From JAOUJD01 sp963841815 (lineage in GTDB: Bacteria; Pseudomonadota; Gammaproteobacteria; Burkholderiales; Burkholderiaceae_F): a DNA stretch of 64,000 bases. Every line of letters begins with the position of its first letter. The stretch's first letter is position 1. Position numbers and translations under genes: made by a program. The stretch covers positions 310,001 to 374,000 of the forward strand of contig CAWJEE010000019.1 in NCBI GenBank assembly GCA_963841815.1. The letters are read 5' to 3'. The notes beneath the pieces are model-generated. The model made no database searches. It worked only from the letters and a program-made list of their open reading frames with translations, and was not told the DNA's origin. This document shows, piece after piece, positions 8,128-15,637 of the stretch.

Positions 8128-8595
8128 GTGCAAAGTTCGCCTGTAAGCCGGATTCTGTTGGCCGCCCTCGCGGGCGTCCTGGCAACCATTCCTCTCGGCC
8201 GACGATCGCCCGTCGGCTCGAGCCACCTACCCGCGGCCTCCCCGAGCAGGATCATCGGCCGCCTATTTGGTGTTGCTCCGCGTAGAGATTGCCCGTTTCA
8301 CCCGACTCGGCGTTGCCTCGTCAGGCACGGCGCTTTCGCGCCGCACCCTCTTGGCGCCGCCTCGTCAGGCACGGCGCTTTCGCGCCGCACCCGCACGAAG
8401 GAAAGCCTTTCGGCCCCCCTTCTTTAACGAGACTTTGGCGTCGCGCGATGCGCGCCGCCAGCCGGTCGACTCGTCTCTGTTGCTCTGATCCTCACCTCAC
8501 GGTGGGCAGGCGTTACCTGCTACGCCGCTCTGCGGAGTCCGGACTTTCCTCGGCTTCGTTTGAAGGAAGACGCGGTTGCCCGGCGAACTTTGCAC
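8128..8595 (-). ncRNA. rnpB: RNase P RNA (bacterial class A)
   Basis: Catalytic RNA of ribonuclease P, which matures tRNA 5' ends. The ends are set by a 14-bp P1 helix: GTGCAAAGTTCGCC at the 5' end pairs perfectly with GGCGAACTTTGCAC at the 3' end. The universal core is present: GAGGAAAGTCCGGACTCC near the 5' end, CAACAGAGA, GGTGAAACGG, GGAGCAACACCAAATAGG, and ACAGAATCCGGCTTA near the 3' end. The length of about 468 nt exceeds the 377 nt of E. coli, mainly because a hairpin segment is tandemly duplicated (8315-8392). A TAGAAT box six bases upstream of the 5' end agrees with this start. Confidence 0.95.
8315..8392 (-). repeat. 44-nt tandem duplication inside rnpB (P12 region)
   Basis: A GC-rich hairpin (GGCGC-GAAA-GCGCC with flanks) occurs twice with a 44-nt period. 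The 34-nt blocks 8315-8348 and 8359-8392 look identical. By position before GGTGAAACGG it corresponds to the variable P12 arm of class A RNase P RNA, so the RNA would carry two P12-like hairpins in series. Confidence 0.85.
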
Positions 8596-8600
8596 CTTGG

Positions 8601-8606
8601 ATTCTA
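8601..8606 (-). promoter_or_regulatory. rnpB -10 element
   Basis: TAGAAT on the minus strand lies 6 bp upstream of the P1-defined 5' end of rnpB, the expected spacing for a sigma70 start. No strong -35 hexamer is evident (the best match is a weak CTGGAA-like element), and the region upstream is GC-rich. Confidence 0.5.
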
Positions 8607-8664
8607 GGCTGCGCGCCCGGTTTCCAGGCGCGCCCGCACCAGCCTGCGACCGATTTCCGCGACA

Positions 8665-9813
8665 ATGCACGCCGACGTGAACGCGCCCGGCCCCGCACTG
8701 AACCTGATCGTCGTCGAGGACTCGGAACTCGACTACGAACTGCTGCTCGCAATGCTGATGCGCGAAGGCCTGCGGCCGCGCGCCGTTCGTGTCGAGGACG
8801 AAGCGGGCATGCGCGCGGCGTTCGCCGCGGGCCCGATCGACGCGGTGATCACCGATCACAACCTGCCGCGCTTCGACTCGTTCGCGTCCATCGAGGTCGC
8901 GAAGAGCGTCGACTCGGACATCCCGGTCATCGTGCTCTCGGGCGAGATGTCGGAGGAACTCGCCGTCGCAACACTGCACGCGGGCGCCGACGACTTCGTG
9001 CTGAAGACCCGGATGTTCCGGATCGCCGCGGCGCTGCAGAACAGCCTGCGCGCAGCGGCGGCGCGGCGCGAGTCGCGATCCACCGCGGCAGCGCTCGCCG
9101 CGAGCGAGGCCAGGCTCCACGCGCTGACGCAGCACCTGGAGCGCGCGAAGGAAGACGAGCGGCGCGCGATCGCGCAGGAGATCCACGACGACATCGGAGG
9201 CGCGCTGACGGCACTGAAGTTCGAGGTGGTGCGGCTGAGCCGTGAACTGGAGGCCCGCGACGGCAGGCATGGCCAGCGCCTGGCGGCGATCCAGGAACTG
9301 CTCGAGTCGGCGGTCGTCGCCAGCCATCGCATCCAGCACGCCCTGCGGCCCGCCGTCCTCGACGCAGGACTGGTCGCGGCGCTCGAATGGCTCGCGCGCG
9401 GCTTTCGCGAACGCAGCGGCCTTGCGGTGGAGTTCCAGAGCAACCGCGAGGAGTTCGAGATCACACCTGACCGCGCGGCAGCCCTCTATCGCGTCGCGCA
9501 CGAAGCCCTCACCAACGTGCGCAAGCACGCGCGGGAAGCAGGCCGCGTGCAGATGCAGCTGTTCGCGATGGCCGACGAGGTCACCCTCGAGGTTTCCGAC
9601 GACGGCCCGGGTTTCGACACCGGAACCCTCGGCGCCGGCCCCGGTTTCGGCGTTCGTGGAATGATCGAGCGTGCGCGCGGGCTCGGCGGCTGGGCGGAGG
9701 TGTCGTCGTCCGCAGGGCGGGGAACGACCGTGATGTTCTCGATTCCGCCCGCGCTGAAAGCCGGCAGTGGTGCAGCGGACGGACCGGCAATGGAGGGCGG
9801 GGATGACCGTTAG
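8665..9813 (+). CDS. Receiver-histidine kinase (NarX/UhpB-like, cytoplasmic)
   Basis: Predicted soluble sensor kinase of 382 residues with an unusual order: an N-terminal receiver domain (about 10-130; VVEDSE acidic pocket, phospho-acceptor Asp in ITDHNLP, conserved Lys in FVLKT), a coiled linker, a HisKA_3 domain with EDERRAIAQEIHDD (about 165-178) and a GHKL ATPase domain with HEALTNVRKHA and DDGPGFD. HisKA_3 kinases phosphorylate NarL-type regulators, and exactly such a gene overlaps its 3' end by 11 bp. With no membrane segment, input is probably phosphotransfer to its own receiver from another kinase. It is divergent from rnpB. Confidence 0.9.
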   Translation: MHADVNAPGPALNLIVVEDSELDYELLLAMLMREGLRPRAVRVEDEAGMRAAFAAGPIDAVITDHNLPRFDSFASIEVAKSVDSDIPVIVLSGEMSEELAVATLHAGADDFVLKTRMFRIAAALQNSLRAAAARRESRSTAAALAASEARLHALTQHLERAKEDERRAIAQEIHDDIGGALTALKFEVVRLSRELEARDGRHGQRLAAIQELLESAVVASHRIQHALRPAVLDAGLVAALEWLARGFRERSGLAVEFQSNREEFEITPDRAAALYRVAHEALTNVRKHAREAGRVQMQLFAMADEVTLEVSDDGPGFDTGTLGAGPGFGVRGMIERARGLGGWAEVSSSAGRGTTVMFSIPPALKAGSGAADGPAMEGGDDR

Positions 9814-10444
9814 GCTGATCGTGGTCGACGATCACGCAATCGTTCGGCGCGGGATCGTCCAGGTCCTCTCCGAGCATCCGGACGTGCAGATCGTCGCCGA
9901 GGCACACGACTACGCAAGCCTGCGCGCCGAATTGAAGAAGCACGGCGAGCCCGATGTGCTGGTCATGGACGTCGGCCTGCCCGGCAAGAACGGCATCGAC
10001 ATCCTCAAGGCGTTGCGGGAGGACCATCCGCGCCTGAAGGTGCTGATGGTGAGCATGTATCCGGAGGACCAGTACGCCGTGCGCGCGTTCCGCGCCGGCG
10101 CCTTCGGCTACCTGAACAAGGCCAGCGCGCCCGAGAAGCTGCAGGAGGCGTTGTCGCAGGTCATCGCCGGCAAGAAATACGTCACCCCGGAAATCGCGCA
10201 GGCGTTGATCGAGAACCTGAGTGCGCCCGAAGACGCCGGGTCGCCGCACGAGAAGCTGTCCGACCGCGAGTTCCAGACGCTGAAGATGATCGCGTCAGGC
10301 CAGCGGCTCGCCGACATCGCAGACGCGCTCGCCCTCAGCCCGAAGACCGTCAGCGTCTACCGCGCGCGCATCCTCGAGAAGATGGGAATGAGCAACAACG
10401 CGGAGCTGACGCACTACGCGATCAGGCACGGCCTGGTCGATTAG
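9803..10444 (+). CDS. NarL/LuxR-family response regulator
   Basis: A 213-residue two-domain regulator: receiver domain (VVDDHAIVRRG; phospho-acceptor in VMDVGLPGKNG) and a C-terminal LuxR-type helix-turn-helix (LSDREFQTLKMIASG to LSPKTVSVYRARILEKM). ATG 9803 is chosen because of the GGAGGGCGGGG ribosome site just upstream. The 11-bp overlap with the preceding HisKA_3 kinase marks the two as a cognate pair. The target genes are unknown; flagellar control is a guess from the neighbourhood. Confidence 0.93.
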   Translation: MTVRLIVVDDHAIVRRGIVQVLSEHPDVQIVAEAHDYASLRAELKKHGEPDVLVMDVGLPGKNGIDILKALREDHPRLKVLMVSMYPEDQYAVRAFRAGAFGYLNKASAPEKLQEALSQVIAGKKYVTPEIAQALIENLSAPEDAGSPHEKLSDREFQTLKMIASGQRLADIADALALSPKTVSVYRARILEKMGMSNNAELTHYAIRHGLVD

Positions 10445-10479
10445 CGCCGCTCGCCGCGGCGAACTCGACTTCGAGTCCG

Positions 10480-12882
10480 TCAGACCGAGCGGGCGCGCAC
10501 CTTGGCGGGCGCGCGATCCGCGCCAGCGGGCAAGGCCGACCAGACCAGCCCGCGTTTCGACGTGGACTGCAGCGCGCCGCTCGCGGACCCGGGCGCGTTC
10601 GCCGCACTCGCAGACATGCGCCAGTGCGTCGCTCCACGCTCGCCCTTCATCAGCGCCGGAAAGTCTTCGCCGGGCACCGCCGGCGAGAACAGGAAGCCCT
10701 GCATCAGGTGGCAGCCCTGGTCGAACAGCCGCGCCATCTGGCCCCGCGTTTCGACGCCTTCGGCCACGACGCGCAGCTTCAGGCTCTTGCTCATCGCCAT
10801 GATGGCGGCCACGATCGCCGCGCTTTCCGGCCGCGTCTCGACTTCATGCACGAAAGTCCGGTCGATCTTGAGCGTGTCGATCGGCAGTCGCGTCAGGTGG
10901 GCGAGCGACGAGAAGCCCGTCCCGAAGTCGTCGACCGAGATCGACACGCCGAGCTGCTTCAGCGCTTCGAGCAGCGGAAGCGTGACATTGAAGTCGTGCA
11001 TGAGCACGGCCTCTGTGAGCTCGAGTTCCAGCAGGCCGGGGTCGAGCCGGACGCCACGCAACGCCGCCTCGACCGGTTCCAGCAGGTTGGCGTGCTGCAG
11101 ATGCCGCCCGGAGATGTTGACCGACACCGGCACTGGCGCCATGCCTGCGTTGGACCAGCGTGCCAGTTGCTGGCACACCTCCCGCACGGCCCACTCGGTG
11201 ATGGGGACGATGAGGCCCGACTCCTCGGCCGCGGCGATGAACTCGCCCGGCGGCACGAGCTCGCCGCCGCGCTTCCAGCGCATCAGCGCTTCGGCGCCCG
11301 CAATCGTGCCGTCGAGCACGTCGACCTTCGGCTGGTAATACAGCACGAGTTCCTGTCGATCCAGCGCGCGCTGCAATGAGGTTTCGAGGCGGCGTCGCGC
11401 CGATGTCGCCGCTTTCATGCCGCTCGAGAAGCGCAGCAGGCTGTTGCGCCCGCTGTCCTTCACCGCGTACATCGCGATGTCGGCCTTGCGCAACAGCGAG
11501 TCGACGTCGCGGCCGTCGGCCGGGTAGGTAGCCAGTCCGATCGACGACGTCACGAGCAGTTCGCTGCCGGCGACGCGGAACGGACGGCGCATCGCCTCCA
11601 TGAGGCGCTGCGCGACCACTTCGATGGCGGCCGGTGAGGGCAGGTCCGTCAGCAGGATCGTGAACTCGTCGCCCCCAAGTCGCGCGACGCTGTTGCCCTG
11701 CCCCGGCACGGACACCGAACGGGCGCGCTTGCCCGCACTCCGCGAAGGTGCCTCTGAAGATGCTGGGCGTGGCCCGCTCGGCGCGTCCCGCACGGCCGTC
11801 AGCGCCACCGTGTCGTTTTCGCGAACGCACTGCACGATGCGCTTCGCAACGGCTCGCAGCAGGTCGTCTCCAACCTGATGGCCGAGCCTGTCGTTGATCT
11901 GCTTGAAACGGTCGAGATCGATGAACAGGACGCCAACGGCGGTTCCGGCCGCGCGAGCGCGCTCGAGGGCGGCCGAGAACTGGTCCCGGAAGTGGCGGCG
12001 GTTGGGCAACCCGGTCAGGCTGTCGAAGTTCGCCAGTTCCCGGATCCGATCTTCGGCGTGCTTGCGCTCGGTGATGTCCTGGACCACGCCGTGCATCGCG
12101 GTCGCCGTACCCGCACGGTCCCGTTCGATCTCGGCCTCGACGTGGACGATGCGAACCTCCCCGGACGGCCGCAGGATCCGGCAGTCGAAGTTGAGTTCCC
12201 CGGCGCCCGACAGGGCGTCGCGGAACAGTTCTTCGAGCCGGGCACGCTCGTCCGCGACCACGCGTGACCAGACGAACCAGTCGGCGATCGCCTGGTCCTG
12301 GTGCGGCAGCCCCGCGATCGCGAAGCATTCCGCGGAGAGCTTCACGGAGCGCGTGGCGACGTTCCAGTCCCAGTTGCCGAGGCGCGCGATGCGCTGGGCC
12401 TTGGAGAGCTTGGCGCTGCGCTCGGCGAGTTCTTCGCGCAGGCCCGCGGCGCGGACCATGTAGCGGAGCCGCTCCGACAACAGCGCCCATTCGGTCCCGC
12501 TCCTCCCCTGGAAATCGGTCGCACCGGCCTCGTATGCCCGCGCGATCGACGCCTCGTCGTCGAGTTCGGTCAGCATCAGGACCGGCACGTGTTCGCCGCC
12601 GCGAAGCCGTCGCAGTCGCTCGCAGGTGGCGAACCCGTCGATGCCCGGCATGAGCGCGTCAAGCACGACGACGTCCGGCCGGTGCGCGGCGAAGATCTCG
12701 AGCGCCTCGGCGCCTCCATCGGCCTCGACGACACGCCAGCACCGGGCGGCCAGCGCGGCCGCGGTCCGCGCACGAGCGGCCGGGTCGTGTTCCACGAGGA
12801 GCACGAGGTCGTGTCGTCGCTCGCCGCCTGTCCTGCCGCGGTCGAGCGGCACGTTGTTCCCGGCCGGTTCGTTGAAGTTCAT
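10480..12882 (-). CDS. Receiver-PAS-GGDEF-EAL c-di-GMP signalling protein
   Basis: An 800-residue protein with a receiver domain (about 25-145; Asp in VVLDALMPGIDG, but no clear switch lysine), a PAS domain (about 170-290), a GGDEF diguanylate cyclase domain with intact GGDEF, and an EAL phosphodiesterase domain with EALMRW, VNISGRHLQ, ELTEAVL, DDFGTGFSSL, LKIDRTFV and AEGVET, so catalytic residues of both enzymes look present. A 40-residue insertion separates the RxxD inhibitory site (REND) from the GGDEF loop. ATG 12882 begins MNFNEPAGNN; an upstream in-frame start would add 37 atypical residues. It probably makes and/or degrades cyclic di-GMP. Confidence 0.93.
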   Translation of the reverse strand: MNFNEPAGNNVPLDRGRTGGERRHDLVLLVEHDPAARARTAAALAARCWRVVEADGGAEALEIFAAHRPDVVVLDALMPGIDGFATCERLRRLRGGEHVPVLMLTELDDEASIARAYEAGATDFQGRSGTEWALLSERLRYMVRAAGLREELAERSAKLSKAQRIARLGNWDWNVATRSVKLSAECFAIAGLPHQDQAIADWFVWSRVVADERARLEELFRDALSGAGELNFDCRILRPSGEVRIVHVEAEIERDRAGTATAMHGVVQDITERKHAEDRIRELANFDSLTGLPNRRHFRDQFSAALERARAAGTAVGVLFIDLDRFKQINDRLGHQVGDDLLRAVAKRIVQCVRENDTVALTAVRDAPSGPRPASSEAPSRSAGKRARSVSVPGQGNSVARLGGDEFTILLTDLPSPAAIEVVAQRLMEAMRRPFRVAGSELLVTSSIGLATYPADGRDVDSLLRKADIAMYAVKDSGRNSLLRFSSGMKAATSARRRLETSLQRALDRQELVLYYQPKVDVLDGTIAGAEALMRWKRGGELVPPGEFIAAAEESGLIVPITEWAVREVCQQLARWSNAGMAPVPVSVNISGRHLQHANLLEPVEAALRGVRLDPGLLELELTEAVLMHDFNVTLPLLEALKQLGVSISVDDFGTGFSSLAHLTRLPIDTLKIDRTFVHEVETRPESAAIVAAIMAMSKSLKLRVVAEGVETRGQMARLFDQGCHLMQGFLFSPAVPGEDFPALMKGERGATHWRMSASAANAPGSASGALQSTSKRGLVWSALPAGADRAPAKVRARSV

Positions 12883-13245
12883 GAATCGCGTCGCGCGATG
12901 GCTGGCAGCCGCTGCGTGTCGAGGTCCGAGTCCGGGCCGGCATGCGTGGGCTTCACGGCCGCGCGCCTCCCGTGCGCGCACCAGGGCGCGCACCCTCTAC
13001 TTCGCCGTGACACGGCAACAGCATTGTTCTTTTCGGGTGCCGTTCGGATCCAGCAAGCAGGCTAGTGCCCAGGCCCGGGTACCGCCGCCCGGAAAAGGGC
13101 GCCGTTCCAAGGTCATTTCACGTTAATCCGACTGGACGACGCGTGCGGGAGGCGGAATCGGCCATGTCGCGGACTCGGTCGCTCGGCTCGCACTGGCCCC
13201 CACGATGCTGCACAATCGCCGGGGTTCAGGGACGGAGGGGTCGAC
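12883..13245. other. Divergent intergenic region without a gene
   Basis: This 363-bp stretch separates the minus-strand GGDEF-EAL gene from the plus-strand kinase. I see no credible coding frame and no strong hairpin terminator. A GC-poorer patch near 13005-13045 may hold the promoters, but no convincing -10/-35 pair stands out. Confidence 0.5.
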
Positions 13246-14550
13246 TTGCCCAGGCGGGGGAGCTTGCAGGCCGGCGGGACGATGGCAGCGGCCACGGCTT
13301 CGCCGTGGGCGGCGCAGGCGGCCGAGACGGGCAGCGGCACCGGTTCCCTGTTGCTGGCGGTCGTAGTCGGCGCGGCACTTGCGCTGGCTGCGGTCGCCGT
13401 CGTCCTGCGCAGCCGGGACCGCCGGGCCACCGAGCCGCCGCACCACGCGCTTGCCGCGGCATGTGCATTCTGGTGGCGGACCGATCCGTCGGGCCGCATC
13501 GTCGAGATCGAGCCGGGGCGACTTGCCGCTGGAGTGTCGACGGAGCCGCTGCGCGGACGCCTGCTGTGGGACCCGTTCGACGATGGTTCGCCGGTGGAAG
13601 CGATGGAGGCGGCCTTCCGCGATGGCCGGTCGTTTACTGCGGTCCCGTGCCCCGGATCGGCTGCCTTCGGTCCGTCGTTGACGCTGTCAGGGGGCCCGGT
13701 GCTTTCACCGGCCGGCGCGCTGCTCGGTTACGCCGGCATTGCGCAGCCCGGGCCGGTCGCGCCGGCGGCCGACGTGAGTGCGCTGCACGAGGACCTCGAA
13801 CACGCCCGGCGCGAGCTGAACGAACGCACGCGCGAGCTCGACAACGCCGTGCGGGAACTCGACAGCTTCGCTTACTCGGTGTCGCACGACCTGCGCGCCC
13901 CCCTTCGGATCGTCGACGGTTTCGCGACCATCGTCCTCGAAGACTACGGCGACCGAGGCAAGCCGCTTGACGACGTCGGGCGCGATCACCTGCGCCGCAT
14001 CGTCGCCGCCGGCCAGCGCATGAACACGATGATCGACACCCTGCTCGGCTTGTCGCGCATGACGAGCCGGGAGTTGAAGCGCGAGCGGGTCGATCTGTCC
14101 CAGATCGCGCGCGAACTGGCAGAAGACCTGCGAACGCAGGACGCGGCGCGCGCGGTGGAGTTCGTCGTCGCGCCGAACCTGCGCGCCGACGGCGATGCGA
14201 CGCTGCTCCGACTCGTGCTGCAGAACCTGCTCGGCAACGCTTACAAGTTCACCGCCAGGAGCCGTGGGGCGCGCGTGGACGTCGGCGCCCGCACCGACGG
14301 CGGCACCGTCACCTACTACGTGAAGGACAACGGCGCCGGGTTCGACATGCGCTTCGCGGAGAAGATGTTCGGGCTGTTCCAGCGGCTGCACAGCGCGAAC
14401 GAGTTTCCCGGCACAGGCGTCGGCCTGGCCACCGTGCAGAAGATCATCCGTCGGCACGGCGGACGTGTCTGGGCGGAGGCGATCCCGGCCCCGAACGAGG
14501 GACACGGAGCGACCTTCTACTTCACGCTCTGGGAAGACCCGCCGGCCTGA
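13246..14550 (+). CDS. Membrane sensor histidine kinase (bacteriophytochrome-like transmitter)
   Basis: A 434-residue kinase: one membrane helix (about residues 34-54, LLLAVVVGAALALAAVAVV), a PAS-like region (about 65-165), a coiled coil (EDLEHARRELNERTRELDNA), a HisKA domain with SYSVSHDLRAPLRIVDGF, and an HATPase domain with NLLGNAYKFT, KDNGAGFD and FPGTGVGLATVQKI. The HisKA-HATPase style matches kinases that use CheY-like or single-domain receivers. The TTG at 13246 is preceded by GGAGGGG; an ATG twelve codons later (13282) is an alternative. No cognate regulator is adjacent. Confidence 0.88.
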   Translation: MPRRGSLQAGGTMAAATASPWAAQAAETGSGTGSLLLAVVVGAALALAAVAVVLRSRDRRATEPPHHALAAACAFWWRTDPSGRIVEIEPGRLAAGVSTEPLRGRLLWDPFDDGSPVEAMEAAFRDGRSFTAVPCPGSAAFGPSLTLSGGPVLSPAGALLGYAGIAQPGPVAPAADVSALHEDLEHARRELNERTRELDNAVRELDSFAYSVSHDLRAPLRIVDGFATIVLEDYGDRGKPLDDVGRDHLRRIVAAGQRMNTMIDTLLGLSRMTSRELKRERVDLSQIARELAEDLRTQDAARAVEFVVAPNLRADGDATLLRLVLQNLLGNAYKFTARSRGARVDVGARTDGGTVTYYVKDNGAGFDMRFAEKMFGLFQRLHSANEFPGTGVGLATVQKIIRRHGGRVWAEAIPAPNEGHGATFYFTLWEDPPA

Positions 14551-14556
14551 CCCGCT

Positions 14557-14964
14557 TCAGCCGAGGCGCCACTCGTGGCCGCACTGCGTGCAGCGGACGC
14601 GCAGCCAGTGCGGTCGACCGGCTTCCGGCGGGTCGTCGTCGGTGGCCGACTCCTGCCGGAGCACCCGGAACTTGCCCCACGCCGCGCACGCGCTGCAGGT
14701 TGCGCCTTCGGCGAACAACTCCGCCCGCGCCAGCAGCACCGTGAAGCGCCGCCAGGCGACGATCATCAGGACACCGCCGACCGCGGCAGCCAGGAGCATC
14801 GACACGTACAGCACCCCGCCGGTGCCACCGCCGAGCACCTCGATGCCCGACAGCAGCAGGATCAGCGCGACGAACGCGAGCGCGAGGTAGGCGTGGCTTT
14901 CGATGAGCTGCCGCTCATACCAGCGCCGGAATCCGTGTCGGTGGATGTACTCCGCCACTTCCAT
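14557..14964 (-). CDS. Membrane protein with zinc-ribbon-like tail
   Basis: A 135-residue protein of unknown function. It has two hydrophobic helices (about residues 26-45 and 50-70) followed by a soluble tail with two CxxC pairs, CSAC (about 89-92) and CTQC (about 125-128), spaced as a zinc ribbon, ending HEWRLG. It is the last gene before the convergent kinase gene ending at 14550, and follows the ANTAR regulator by 16 bp, so the two may be cotranscribed. It is most likely a small inner-membrane protein with a cytoplasmic zinc-binding tail. Confidence 0.75.
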   Translation of the reverse strand: MEVAEYIHRHGFRRWYERQLIESHAYLALAFVALILLLSGIEVLGGGTGGVLYVSMLLAAAVGGVLMIVAWRRFTVLLARAELFAEGATCSACAAWGKFRVLRQESATDDDPPEAGRPHWLRVRCTQCGHEWRLG

Positions 14965-14980
14965 CCCGCATCCCTGCCAC

Positions 14981-15586
14981 CTAGCGACGGAACGAATTGA
15001 GGCGGTTCGCGGCCTCGACCATGCTGGTGGCCAGGTCGTTCAGGTCCTTGCGCTCCACCTGGGCCTGCAGCCGCAGCGCGGCGACCGCCCGGTCGTAGTC
15101 GATCCGCAGGCGCTCCATCAGGATGCCGATCGCGACGTACTGGTCGCGATCGGGCGCCGCCTGCGCAGCAGCGGAGGCGGCGGCCGGGTCAGTCTCCGCA
15201 CCTGTTCCCTGCCCGGCGGTTCGCGCCAGGGCAGCGCGCACGGCCGGCACGATCTGCCGCACGTCGAGGGGCTTGACGAGATAGCCGAGCGCACCGATCC
15301 GCGTCGCTTCGTCCACGATGTCGCTGTCGCCGAAGGCCGACAGGAACATGAACCCGGTGTCGGTGTTGGCGGCCAGGTACCTGGCCACGTCCATCCCCGA
15401 CTTCCCCTGCATTCGCATGTCGAGTATGGCCAGGCGCGGCTTGTACTTTCGCGCGAGCAGGATCGCATCGTCGCCGTTGTCGGCTTCGATGACGTCGAAA
15501 CCGGCCTGTCTCAGCCCCGCCACGAGCGTGGCGAGCACCAGCCGGTCGTCGTCGACCACCATCAGCGTCGGGTTCGAATCTTCCAT
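14981..15586 (-). CDS. Response regulator with ANTAR RNA-binding output
   Basis: A protein of 201 residues: receiver domain (VVDDDRLVLATL; phospho-acceptor in AILDMRMQGKSG; switch Lys in YLVKPLD), an Ala-rich linker and an ANTAR domain (DRDQYVAIGILMERLRI to DLNDLATSM). ANTAR domains bind tandem hairpins in leader RNAs and prevent termination, so this regulator probably acts by antitermination. ATG 15586 is preferred because GAAGGA lies six bases upstream; an in-frame ATG at 15610 would add eight residues. It lies 51 bp downstream of a HisKA_2 kinase, the kinase class commonly paired with ANTAR regulators. Confidence 0.92.
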   Translation of the reverse strand: MEDSNPTLMVVDDDRLVLATLVAGLRQAGFDVIEADNGDDAILLARKYKPRLAILDMRMQGKSGMDVARYLAANTDTGFMFLSAFGDSDIVDEATRIGALGYLVKPLDVRQIVPAVRAALARTAGQGTGAETDPAAASAAAQAAPDRDQYVAIGILMERLRIDYDRAVAALRLQAQVERKDLNDLATSMVEAANRLNSFRR

Positions 15587-15637
15587 CGTGTGTCCTTCGT
15601 CCGACCGCATTGTGCGACAGGACGCTTCATCAAGCCG

